DNA of 64,000 nt from Pegea sp. RAD2-039 (Eukaryota; Chordata; Thaliacea; Salpida; Salpidae). The first letter of the stretch is position 1, and the number at the start of each line of letters is the position of its first letter. The notes beneath the pieces were generated by a model that was not told the DNA's origin, did not search any database, and saw only the letters and a program-made list of their open reading frames with translations. Shown here in pieces: positions 46,738 through 59,400 of the stretch. The stretch covers positions 2,232,001 to 2,296,000 of the forward strand of contig JAQGEQ010000175.1 of NCBI GenBank assembly GCA_034620365.1, written 5' to 3'. The translations under genes were made by a program, and so were the position numbers.

Positions 46738-48890
46738 GGGAAGCTTTTACAATTTATCTTGAGATAAATACATCTTCGAATATTTGTATTTTTAATTTCA
46801 AATATAAAAGACTTAGATTATGGGTACTTTATGCGATAAGGAAGGAATGAAAAGATTCATAATAGGCAAATATAAGAATGTAACAAAAAGCTTTAGTTTA
46901 ACAAAACTGATTGAAATTTCTGAATCATTGTGCTTGAATTTAAGGACTTTTAAAAACAAGTCTTCCTTAGTGATTACTTTATTTTATTAATTAAAAGCTT
47001 CTTTCAACTAGTATTTCCAAATGAAATATTTTACTGATAAACTAAAAAAGTGTCAGAAATAAGCAAATGATAGTTAAATTTGCTATTGCTTAACTTTCTT
47101 TAGTAATTTGAAGGAGTACAATTATGGCTTATTAAAAACTTTACTTAAATCATTATATATTTTCAAACTAGTTTTTTGGTTTGTAACAGTTAAAATCACT
47201 TTTAAATTCTGTTAACATTTGAAAAAAATATATTTTTTCTTAGTTTGAAATAGAATAATAACTAATTTAATATTAAATTGACTTAAATTTAAGCATTACA
47301 AAGTCATTTTAATAATTTATTTTGAAATGAATTTGTCTTTTAGATCATATGTCATTTTAGTGTCACAATAAGACTAAGTATTTTTTAAGGCTTTAAGACT
47401 AAATATTTTAGATAAATTAATTATTAAATAACTTTTTGTGTTTATTATCAAAAAATTTAATTAGCTATGTTATCGCTAAGCAGATAAACCAAAATTTTTA
47501 CATGTTATTATCATGATAAACATGATAATTTGAAATTGTATTTAAATTAAAATATGGTTCTTAATCCTTTTCTTACTTTTCAATGTTTAAGAAAAATTTA
47601 ATTCATAGTTCTAGCTTACTACAAGATTTTAGTAGTTTTATCCACAGGTATGAATGCTAACTCTAATCTTTCTTTAATTATGTCATTTTTTAAATATCTG
47701 TACAATTGTTTTTGATTTTTATTGGTTGAAACCTAACGCTTTAAAGTCTGTTAATAATGTCTTATTTTTGATAAAGACTTTGCCAAAATGCTTATTTTTA
47801 AATATAAAATTTGTTATAAGTACTAATACTGAAACTTCAACGAATGAAAAGATTTGATTTTGGTCACCAGCAGGCTTAAATTTGGCTACTTGAAAATCTA
47901 GTTTATTAACTGGAATAGTATCTCCCTTAAGGTTAAAAGATACTTCCAGTTAAATTTAGCTTCATTTTAGGGCTTATTTCATAAACTTTATATTTGTCGC
48001 CGCTTAATTAGTTCCTTAATTGATTCACAGACTCCAAATTTCCTGAAAAAGCACCGAGCTTTTTTAAATTGTAAAATCATCTATTGTTTCAACGATGGTA
48101 AATAAAAATATCAAATTACTTATTTTTCTGAAATTAGAATGATTCTTTTCATGATTCCAAATCTATCAGTTTATTGGACAGATAATATTTACTATTAGCA
48201 TACCAGTTTTCTTAGTCTTGATTAATTTTTTTTTATCCTTGGCAGTTTGACTTTTAGATTTTAAACGTATTTGTTAAACAAAGAAAATAATGGACAACAC
48301 CTTTAATTGTTACTTTAAAATTCATCTGTTTGTTTACTGACTTTAATTATGTTTGCTTTGTTGATATCCAAAAAAATGTGTTTTAATTTTTATTAAAAGT
48401 TTTTAATTGATTTCTGATCGATAATTATTCCAATTAAAAGTACTTGGAATGTGATTTGATTTGAAAAAAATTAAAATTATGTAAATAAATACAAACAACA
48501 TTCTACAACTTTATAAATAATTGTTTCGAAACTTTTAATAAATTCAAAGCTGTCTTGTATAAACAACATCATTTTTGAATATCTCACTGAATATTATTTA
48601 TTGATTTTCATATAAAAATACTAAATCATATTTCCATTTCATTAAGTAGCTTTAAGTAGCTAAAAGAATTTCAAATGGTTAGAAGCTATTGAATAATGAA
48701 TGAAATGTTGAAAACAAATTATTAGTTTTTCTACAAATTATCTTGAATAGCATTCTACAGTTTGAATTATCATATTTTTAAACACTTGTTAATTTTCTAG
48801 CTTTGATTATTTCCTTTCTCACTACTCAAAAAGTTTAATATGTCTTACGTTAGCAATACGCTCGGTCAGTTTATATACATGGTCGTATAT

Positions 48891-48908
48891 ACGTCATGAT
48901 AATGACGT
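48891..48908. promoter_or_regulatory. Palindromic bZIP/CRE-like element upstream of the secreted-protein gene
   Basis: Perfect 7-bp inverted repeat ACGTCAT-GATA-ATGACGT. Each arm contains a TGACGT half-site of the kind bound by CREB/ATF bZIP factors. It lies 45 bp upstream of a TATA box and about 150 bp upstream of the start codon. Position and symmetry suggest a real control site; which factor binds is inference. Confidence 0.5.
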
Positions 48909-48952
48909 TATTAGTGGTGAAGTAAGTTCAGACTACAGTTTTTATTGAGAGG

Positions 48953-48960
48953 TATATAAG
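48953..48960 (+). promoter_or_regulatory. TATA box of the secreted cysteine-rich gene
   Basis: TATATAAG in the context AGAGGTATATAAGCAAG. It predicts a transcription start near 48,983 and a leader of about 70 nt before the ATG at 49,056. It is the only well-positioned TATA box I could find for a gene in this window. Confidence 0.6.
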
Positions 48961-49055
48961 CAAGTACTGCCTCTATTCTTACTAATGTGATTTGTTTTTG
49001 TTAGCTAAAACTTATACTGAAATTTGTTTACATGAGTATTGTTTAGTATCTCAAG

Positions 49056-50228
49056 ATGAAAAAATCAAATTTTATTTACTTACTGGTCGTTTTTGCAAGC
49101 CTTTATTCAGGTAATGATTTTCATGAAATAGAAAATTAAAGCTATAATTGAAGATTATTTACTAAATAGATGAATAAGTTACCATATTGATAATTTTGCT
49201 TTTAAGCTAGTAACAAAATAGATTTTGATAATTTTGTATTTGCTGAATTACCTTTTTAGTTGAGTAATAAACTGATCAGTTTTATACTCAATATAAAATA
49301 TAATACCTTCATCTATTTATAGCTCATATTTCAACTAGATGGTTTCATTAACTTATTAATGTCGCTATAAAAATTCTAATTATAAAAATATTTATAAAGA
49401 TATTATTATAAACGAAGTTTTTTCTACATCTTTTGTTCAATAGATAATTTATATGTGATTTTTCTTTCAGAATTGGATTGTAGAGCAATAACTGGTGATG
49501 ATTATGGTTCCTATTCCAGTGATTATGAAACAGAATATGAAAACTACACAGACAATGATCACTATTATGGTTAGTCATTAAACTTAACTTATTTTAATTA
49601 ATTTCTGATTAATGTATCAAGACTAACCTATGTAACTTCTATACAAATTTCACTTTAGGTTACCAAAATGAAAGTGACCAAGACAAAAGTGAAGTGGATT
49701 GTGTTGGAAAAAATTGTACAGTTCCATTCCAATCTGCTTATTCATATTTACTTTTTGGACAAGAAGAAAAAAAGAATTGTATAGATATTAATATGAGTGA
49801 TAGTACTGAAGAAATAAACAGTTGCTGTAAAATATTGGTTTGTTTAATCTTTTACTTCAATTGATTATTTATTCATAGAGTTATTCTCTGCAGGATTTAG
49901 ATTCAGTGTCTGATATCACCTCTCCAGAATTTCAAAGGTGTGCTGATGTCCTATTTTCTGCAAAATTACAAAGAAATCTAGATTTTAATGCAGAAACTGC
50001 AGAATCACTTAGTAGATCTAATTCAAGATGTGTAATTGATAGCCTTGATATGTTAAAAATCTTATTATGTACCCACGATTCTTGCGATAGCTGGAAGTCG
50101 AGTAAGTTGATTTATTTAATCAATTGTTATTTGTTAATCTAAATATGACTTTTTCAGTTCTTCTACGGTCTTTATGTAAGGTTTGTTACACATCTTCAAC
50201 CGCTTGCTATGATAGAAAAATTCATTAA
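49056..50228 (+). CDS. Secreted cysteine-rich protein of unknown function
   Basis: Five exons: 49056-49110, 49471-49569, 49659-49837, 49894-50101, 50158-50228; 203 residues, all in phase. A clear signal peptide opens it (MKKSNFIYLLVVFASLYS), with probable cleavage before or around residues 19-24. An acidic, tyrosine-rich segment follows (GDDYGSYSSDYETEYENYTD), then a region with about a dozen cysteines, including a CC pair near residue 110 and a dense C-terminal group (LLCTHDSCDSW, SLCKVCYTSSTACYD). There is no membrane anchor after the signal. The cysteine pattern suggests a disulfide-bonded extracellular domain, but I do not recognise the family. The TATA box and CRE-like palindrome upstream suggest regulated, possibly cell-type-specific, expression. 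No related copy is seen nearby. Confidence 0.75.
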
Positions 50229-52094
50229 CTGATTTCACGAACAAATCTAAATTTCATTTGTTGTAAATAATAATGAAACTTGGATCCTAATAATTATATT
50301 GTAGATATCGAAAAAAAATGCTTTTTCTTGGTGCTTATATTTTGAGTATTCGTTTATGTAATAAATTAGATTCACCGTAGACCATTTCTCTATATGATTT
50401 ATCTGTTTTCATAAACAATAGCTGTAGGCTATATTTCAATTTCTATAAAAAGGCTGATTTTTATGATAATTTAAAGATGTAATTTTACATTAAAGGAGAA
50501 ATTCTGTTGGACTAAAAGCTCAAATATTTTTAAAATCTTAGTAACTCTCCAATTTGTTAGATTTTAATTACCCATTATTTACAAAAAATTATTTACAGTA
50601 GAAAAATGGTAGCAACTTCACATCTAGTATGTAGATAAAAAACGTTGTTTGCTTAAAAACAGATTAAAAAGCAATCCATTTATTTAAAGCATTCTTAAAT
50701 ATGTTAAAATTACAAAAAGACTGTAAGTCAAACAGAACATTTATAACTTTATTTCAGGTGCTAATAAAGAAAACGGTTTTAACATATTTGTTTGCTAGTT
50801 TCAATAATTAAAAAATCATGAATTATTAAGAGATCAATTCTGTAATGGATCTTTCAACTATTTGAAACAAATTACAGTTAGCCTAAAAGAAAGCCGCAAA
50901 TTTAAAGTGATTTAAAGATCAATTACTTAACAATGCTTAAAGTCATTCAGCAATTTCTACTTAAGTAAAGTAAAGAAATAGCTCTTCTACCAAAGTGCTA
51001 CTTGCTGTAAATAATTAGACTACTTTCAACTCAAACGTTTTCTTTTAATAGATTTTTCTTTGTAGGATTATAATGTCAGAAACAAAGTTTTTTGCTTTTG
51101 ATTCTACTTAAGATTTAAGATAACATTTCAAGTACTTCTCACAAAACTTTTACTTTTCAATTTTCTTTTTTTCGATTATAACTTCTGGTTTTTATAATTT
51201 GGACCTTAAATCTGCGGTAATAGTATAGTGATTAGGCTTTGTGTTTCCTCAAATAAGTTATAGTTGGAAATTGTTGTTACAAGTTATCGTTGCTTTTATA
51301 TATAAGCGTAGTAAAAATGATTTTAATAAAAATTTATTTGGAACTTTAAACAGTGTATGTGTAAAGATCAAATTTTAATTACAATAGTAAATGAAGGTAG
51401 TAAAGTAAACAAAAGCAGCCTTTAAAGAGACATTATATATTTAATAGCTAATTAACTTTATTAAAAAAACTGAATGATTAGAATTGAAGTATTTCACGAA
51501 AAGAGAAACCTAATTGAAATTAATAACTGAAGTTTGATCTTTAAAATAAGTAAATTGATCAAACAGAAGACGTCATACTAATGAAGTTTTACTTTCAATT
51601 TTTTTAGTTACATTGTATAAAAAATTTTGACGAAAAATGAAATGCCATGAATTCAAATCAAGATATCTTCAAAATGAGCAAACTAATAATGATTGTAGGA
51701 AAGAATTTCAACACAAAAAAGGAAATTTTTCAAGTGAAGCGTGCATAGATTCTTTTTATTACACCAAAATGATTAAAGAATAGTTTAATTATCAGTTACT
51801 TAAAATGTTCAAATCAAATCTTGTTTCAGATAAAACTCCAACATCATACAGGTTAAATCTATTGAGAAATAGTATTCAAAAGAATTATTCTACAATTAAT
51901 TCAGCAAAAGTAAAAATTTTCAAGTTTTATAATCATAGCATGCAAGAATTTTACTCAGTTTTACTCTTTCTTAAAAGCTTTTTTAAAAAAGTATAAATAA
52001 TATAAAAATGTTTAAAAATTTAGCCCAGTAAAATGTTTATAATGTTTTATATACTCATAATGTCATGAAAACTTATAAAGGTAGTGAAAGTTAA
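50229..52094. other. Intergenic or upstream region of the unrecognised gene at 52-56 kb
   Basis: AT-rich. Upstream exons of the next gene may lie here. A short frame from an ATG at about 51,649 (MNSNQDIFKMSKLIMI, followed by GTAGGA) could splice in phase 0 to an acceptor at 52,109, but the evidence is weak. The 63-codon frame at 51,805-51,996 is not supported. Confidence 0.5.
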
Positions 52095-55000
52095 ATGATG
52101 CAATTTCAGGTGAAATCAAATATAAAAATTGTAAATTTACCGCAACAAGAAATATCAAAAAAACCTGAAAGTTGTATTCAAACTTCGATTACAAGTGAAC
52201 TAGACGAGTACAATGACTATTTCTTTCAATACCTAACAGAAAAAGTCAGTAGTTTGCTCCATTCATTCACAAATTTATTGATTTTTTTGTTAGTAGCTTA
52301 TCTCAAGTCATCTGAATTTAGAAAATCTAAAGGAAACAAAACAAAACGTTTATATAAGTTTGATTCAAAAAATGGTTTTACACAAAAGTTAGTTTTTAAA
52401 CAAATTGATGAAATAAAAGTAAATGAAGTTATTTTAATTGTAAAATATTTATACTGTCATGGAAGAACATAATTCATGAAAAATAATTATATATTTAAAA
52501 TTATTCTTTAAGACTGTTTGTAATTATAAAATTATAGTGAATGAAATAAAAGGGGTTTAAACATTTTTTCGTCAAAACGAGTTTTACCTAAAATAAATTC
52601 ACTCCTTCGAATTTTATAGATGACGATTGACGATACATTTTTGAATTACTTCTAGCTTGCTTTTATGCAAAGTCAAAGATGCTAAAAAACTTTATAAAGA
52701 TCAATGAATTGATGCTAATATTAGTTCATAATTAATCATTTCAGCGTCCTTATTTTTGATTTATGATCAAAGATAACAGTTTTTTGAACAAAGAACCCTA
52801 CTAAATTAAATTTAGTGTCTAAATATTTGTTTACTACTTTAGCAAAAAGCTGTAAGCAAAGTTTTGTATACAACAAATATTCCTTGTCACTTGTCAATAG
52901 TTTTCTTATTTATTGTCATAGAAATAAGAAGTGGAGAGGAATACAGAAGTGGAAAAACAGATCAAAATGTTTGTATTTGACGAATATACTCCTCGTTTAT
53001 AAAATATATTCTTTCACAGTGGGTGCTAGTGGAATATTTGATTAGAGTACCTGATAATGAAACAGAACAAAACAAACTTATCTACCAACTCACAGGTCGT
53101 AACAAAGTCATTTCTTGTTCTTCTGTTGAGAAAGAGCTAGATGATTTGGAAGAATTTTGTTGTCAAGTATTTGATTTTAATTACTTTTTATATCATTAAA
53201 AAATAATATTCTATTTTTAACATCATGATTTTTTCTTATTATTATTTCAGAGTTTTTTACAAAAGTCTCGTTTTCAAGTGATTAATGATAAAGAAAAATT
53301 TGAACTTCTATTCTCATCACAAGGGCCTGTGGTTAGGAATAGTAAACATTTAGCAGGTTTTTATTTTTTTGTATAATCATGCAACTTGACGATTTCAAGT
53401 AGCATCTAACAATGATGTTTACCTAAAGGTAGAAATTTCATATACTTCTGTTATCACGGAAGTTCTACGCTTTCATTGGAAAACATCCATTTCAAACACA
53501 ACAAAAAATCTATCGAAGCTACAAACATCATAAAAGACAAATCAAACAAAGTCCAAATAAATAAAAATGAAGAAATGTCATTCAGAAAGCTTACTGAAGT
53601 TTTCAAAGATAAAAACAAAACTAAAAAAGTTGTAAAAAATTCAATCAAAAACAATTTGTCAATAAAGCGTTCATCAAAAAATATAGCAGTAAGCTTTGAC
53701 GATTTGTTTCCCTAAATAATAATTTGGTTTAGTAGAAATTAATAAGCCAATTTTAAAACTATTAATAAGTCATACTAAATATTTTCTAAAGTTGTAAGTA
53801 CGTATTTCAAATGAAGTATTGCTTGTTTAGTATAAACTTATGATAATGGATACGAAGTATTTGATAAAGGTTCTTATAACACATTTATAAGTAATAAAAA
53901 AACTAACCGTGCAATTACATTCAAAATAACTCTTCTATAAGCTCAGAACAAAGATGAAATGAGTTTTATTTCGACTTTTATTTGTTAAATATAACAATGT
54001 TAACTTTTACAGCGATCATCTTTAATGAAAAAGTCACAAGCAAATAATTTAAAGGATAGTTCGAAAGAAAATCGTTTAAAAGTTATTAATAACACTTTTG
54101 ATGACCAACAAACAATGGTAGTATACATTTAGTGCATTAAAAATGTTCAAAAATCTTTTTAAACATACTTAGTTGTAATCTAGCTTGGAACGAGTTAAAA
54201 AGCTATTTCGATAAACAATTCTTTGTAAATATAAAGTTATTATTAATAAATATAAATTACATGTTTGTTAAAGCAGTTGATTTTCAATATTTAATATTTA
54301 CTAAATATCGTTTCATATAAATTTGTTAATGAATTAATCAATTATGGTATATTAATTAGAACTTTATTTTATAAAACTATGCTTGCCCATTGCTTAAGCT
54401 TTCTTAGTAACATTTTTATGATATGCTGCAAAAAAGTGATAAGATATAAATTAGTTTTTAATTTTAAGTGTAAATTATTTATTTGAATTTAAAATTTACC
54501 ACATTTTGATTCTTCTATAAATTTTAAGAAAAATAATAATCAACCGAAGAAAGATTTATCTTCAGAAGGGCTCGACTCCCAGCTAGCGGTGAGCTAAAAT
54601 GATTCTAAATTTAATCATGACCAAATTATTAAAAATATATTTATATAGAAAAACTGTAACAACTAGCTTGACCTTTAATCGTTGTTTTTAAAAGATATTA
54701 ATGATGACAGTTTATAAATGTAACAAAAACATTAAAATATAGAAAGAAGAAAGTTTTGATGTTATAGAAGAATCAACTGATGATGAAAATACAAAATCTA
54801 TTACCCGAAAAATTCCATCACCAAAATTAATAATTAAAGAAGACAAAGAAAATGAAAGAAAATCAAAGAGAAGGTTGTTTATTTCTTAACATTCCATTTG
54901 ACTAACATAAATGTTACAGAGGAAGCACAACAATATCGATTGTAACAACACCGAAGGTTTGAGAAAGTTTATTCTAAGTAATGTCGAAAACAAAAATTAA

Positions 55001-56456
55001 TTAAAAAATTTTTGAACCATTTAGCTGTAATTTTGATGTCCAAAAGTTTCTATTATTTCTAAATTTATTATTTTCAGGAAAAATTGACTTTTAAAAAACC
55101 ACCTGAAACAGTAAAAGCGCCGAAATACAAATTTCCTGACATGAAGCAAATTAGAATTAATATTATTTTTAAAGAAAAAAACTATTCGAAAGACTTTTTG
55201 AACCATAATACATTGCAGGTTGAACAAGTTTTGTTTATGAAAATAATTTCATAGTTTAACCAGCTTCAATTCGAAGTTCGATACAGTAAAAAAATGTTTT
55301 TGAACTTCTAACAAAACTTAATCAATTTTATTCACAAATCTTCACACATAAGTTTCCAAGTATTTTTTATTAAAGAATCTTGATGTCTAAGACTTGGTAA
55401 TTCTTTTGACACTTTATTCGAATATATAATTTTTTTATTCTATTTCTTTTATTTTTATGATTAGCAAACAAATCTTTAAAACTCAAATAAATATCCTTTA
55501 AGCTTTTTGAAGGATGTTTATACTTGGATCAAGATGACACTACTATCAGAAGAACAGATAAAGCCTTCAAACTCTTCTATACTACTTTCAATAAAAGGAG
55601 TTTCATTTCCTCTTTCATCTGACTCTGAATCTTTATCAATTTCATCTTTTCCTTCAAACACTTTTGACTGTTTGCAGCCAAAACAGGTTTGAATGTTTCG
55701 AATTTTTACAGTTTTTTTTATTCATTTATTTGAAGAAATTTGGATCAGACACAATTGTAAATTGTAAACCGGATAACAGCCGGTTTGATGCAGATTTTAC
55801 TCTTCCTATTGATTTTCGTGATCTTGAAAGTATGACATCAAGAGAATATTTAGAAAAATTTGCATCAGTTGCCGGAATATGGAAAAATTTTTATTTTCAT
55901 ATTTTTCGAAATAATCTGAAAAACCAACAAAAGTTAGTGAGGAATTTGATGATCTGTTTTTTTGGCTTAATTTAAATCAATTTTTAGAAAAATGAATTTC
56001 ATCGGATTGCAAACAGCAATGCAAAATCTCTACGCTCATCTTTCTTCTGCTCTTTTGCAACAAGTTCTCTTTCTAATGGGATTTGATCCAAGGTCGGAAA
56101 CATCTCCTGACTTAGATTTTCAAAACTTGCAAGCTGATACAGAAGATACTAGCTGGAAAGAAGATTTCGAAATTAGTAAAAATTGTTTTCTTAGTATTTG
56201 TGCTTTGAGCAACCGGATAATTTGTCAAGAAACAACGATGTAAGTTTAAAGCTTTTTTGTTAGAGTTCTAATAGCTATTTAGGTTAAGTTAAATCTTTTA
56301 AATATGTTATTTAGTGATGGATTCTATGTTGGAAGTATTTTTCAATCTGATCTTCATTTAGAAAATGCAGACTTTTATAACATTGAGGAAAAATTAGAAT
56401 CGGTGAAAGTTGTTCCCTTGCTGAAAAGACTTTTGTTGTATTTGAGAAAATCTTGA
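52095..56456 (+). CDS. Unrecognised basic, probably nuclear protein with C-terminal helical region
   Basis: 13 exons joined in phase: 52095-52244, 53020-53166, 53251-53356, 53429-53688, 54013-54117, 54529-54588, 54743-54873, 54920-54956, 55078-55218, 55513-55686, 55736-55932, 55988-56239, 56315-56456; 633 residues. I do not recognise the family. The N-terminal third looks folded (YFFQYLTEKWVLVEYLIRVP; KFELLFSSQGPVVRNSKHL; YFCYHGSSTLSLENIHF). The middle is lysine-, asparagine- and serine-rich with many basic clusters, likely disordered and nuclear. A Ser-rich stretch (SSDSESLSISSFPSN) precedes a C-terminal segment predicted helical (YLEKFASVAGIWKNFYFHIF; LQTAMQNLYAHLSSALLQQV). This layout is seen in fast-evolving chromosome-axis and DNA-repair proteins, but that is only an analogy. 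The start is uncertain: the first exon may instead be internal, beginning at the acceptor before 52,110. Confidence 0.7.
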
Positions 56457-59400
56457 GACTATGAAACAAAAGAGATTATAATTTTTTTGGATTATAAATT
56501 TTCGAGTATTTTTGTAATGACTTATTGAACAGTTTTATACACGTTAAATAAAAACGTTTGCTTTTAGAGGTTTTGATATTTATTACCATAACTCTACTTT
56601 ATTTTGCTTTTTATAATTTATTTTAATTTATCCTAGTTTTTAATGTTATTCAAAGTTTTTGCAACAATCAAATCTATAAATGACTTCAGACATAAAAACT
56701 AATCTACTTTAAAACGTGTTTAATTGGTTTTATTTGATTATGTAAATAAAACCATTGAAAGCTGCATTAATTCATTTTAAATAACGAAATGTAGTATAAA
56801 CATTACTGTTTAACCTTAAAGTCTGAGTTACATAATTTTGTTTTCAATCTTGAAAGAGATCCACACAGCTCTACAATCAAAACGCTTCGAATTGGTTAAT
56901 ACTTTTTAGTCATTCCCTATAATCTAATTTTTTATATTTAGTTTAACAAATCTATAAATGTTTTTTATTTATATTTGAAAACCAAAGTTAACAAAAATAA
57001 AGTAAAAACTAAGTGAACATTTGTAATTTCTTGAATTATATATGCTTACAACAACTTTTTATGTTAGTTTGTTATGTAAATTTGAGTAGTAGTTTAACTA
57101 TTTTGTTTTATAATAACATGTTTATTTTAATTTTAGCATTTTTAGGCTTATAACTTGTTAGTTCTTTTTTTGAACGTATTTTAATGAAATCGAGAACCAA
57201 AAAATATTTAGAAACAAGTTTCAAGTCAGTAAAAATAATATGTTGAATACATCGTTTGTTATATGAACTACAGTGATACATTTAAACATTATATTTAAGA
57301 AAAAAAGATCCACTTCAAGCTTTTAAAATTTTAACTTTAAACACGGTTTAAACTTTCTTTTATTCGTTGAGATATTTGAAAATTTTCAAACAAACACGAA
57401 AAGACAAAATTTGTTTTGAAGATAACATTTCTTCAGAATATGTTTTAAAAAGTCAAATATTTATTAAAGAACTCTTTAAACAAAATGAATGAACTAAATG
57501 TTGATCTAAATTAATATTTTGAGATCATCAAAGGTTTTTGTGGAAACACAAGAACGCTCATTCAACGCAAACCTGTATGATATTATTAATATCTTTTTCC
57601 TTTTGAAGAAAATAAATATTATTGCTTATTAAGATTTTTAATTTACTCTTTATTAAAAAAAGAAGGCTTACTTTCCAACAAAATTGATTTTGTTGCAAAA
57701 TGTAAGAAACTGGAAAGTTGGACATTTGAGTATAAAATTACTCACAAACAATGTGACTTATACAGGGGTTTAAGCTAGCATTATTTGAGGGTCAGTTAGC
57801 AAACTTGATTACATATTCTCATATATAGCTTAAGCAAATAAAACGTTTACTTTACAATTTTTTACACAATATTTTAACCTAACAGTAAAAGCAGCATCTA
57901 ACGTAGATAAATTGCAACAAATCTAAAATTCTTTTAGTGTTGCAAATAAAAAAAATTAAACATTTTTTTTGTTATTTTTTATTAAGTGCAATCGTAAAAT
58001 ATTTATGTGGTTATTTGATTCATGCAGATACTTAAAAAAATCAGCTTTAAGGTAGTAAAAACAGAATTAATTTTATACAGTCAAAGCTAAAATAATAATA
58101 ATTTTATATCTGTTCATTTTTGTTTGTAACTAGTTAAAACTGTAGTTTGATTTTTCAAAAAGTTGTTTGCATAAAATCTTAATATGGTTTTGTTTGCTGT
58201 AAGTGGTTTGGTTCAATGGCATGCTTAAACAACTATTTATATATTAAATCAATATCATAACATTTTTTTCTTATTTGCTTTAATTTGATGTAAAGACCCG
58301 TGGTTTGCGTAAAACCGTTCTTTTAATATATTAAAGATATTTTCAGAATTATCGTCAAGTAAAGTATTAGTAATTTGAGTGTGTTATAAAAATATTTAAA
58401 AAAGCAGATGAACTACCAGTTATAATTTAAAAAAATTGCTTCAAGAATTCTAAATATAGAATCACTGAAATTTCAAGGACTATCTGGAGATAAATTATTT
58501 TGTTGCCAACTATTTTTCTAGTCCGAGTGGTTTTGTTCTCATCTTTAAATCTAGGGCACCAATCATAAATCAGTTTAGTATTTGAGGCCTTTTGCAGAAC
58601 ACGACTCAAACAGATTACTTGATTTAATTTGCTAATTAATTTGATTTCAGACTAATTAATTCGTACTCTAAACTATAGATAACTTTATAAAATTTTTACA
58701 TATTTTTTAAACTCATTGAAAAAAACTTATCAAGAGACTTCATTGGTGGTAATTCCTGTTTGCAGCAAGCCTGACAACTCACTTGCTTCACTTCAGAGCA
58801 TTCGTCTCAAAGCTGATGAGGTTATCATTATGTTGAAAGAAGCCAGACTTGTTTTCAAGCAAAGAAGCAATGGATCAAAGAATTTCAACTTTACCTTTTT
58901 ACTGAGCATAATAACTGCTTTGAAGGCTTACGTGCGCCCAATGATTTACCAACTGAAGTAAGAAACGTTGAAGATATAAGACATATTGAAGCTTATATAA
59001 AATCACAAATCGGTTTTAAATATAAAATTATTGAGACCAGAAAGTTTTTTTCTTGTTATAAAGAAAATTTAAAGTTACATTGAAAGAAGTGACTGCAAAA
59101 TCTTAGAAATGTGATTTTGAAATCATCACCACAATCTCAACTAAATTGTTAAGCTGTTATTCAAAACAAAATATCACAAAACGTTGTTTTCTTTTATGTT
59201 ACAAGTAAAAAACTTAAGGTCCGGAAAAATTAAAATCACAAGCTCAAAATAAAAACCCGCAAAAATCATAATTCCTTTTTTTATTTAGGTTTAGAATGAA
59301 AACAGAGAATTACTTAATATTTGATGATTCTTAAAATTGCTATCACAAAATTTTGGTAATTTAATATCGCTTTTTAAGGCCAAGTATTTTAATAAAAATT

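Larger units (their letters stand above)
41845..48890. other. Long AT-rich intergenic region
   Basis: Seven kilobases with no splice-consistent gene that I can support. It contains the SINE family B element at 44.8-45.1 kb. Open frames at 41,841-42,131, 43,601-43,891 and 44,119-44,334 have AT-driven composition (F, I, K, N, L) and no motif. Two adjacent minus-strand frames near 46 kb are listed separately. Confidence 0.6.
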
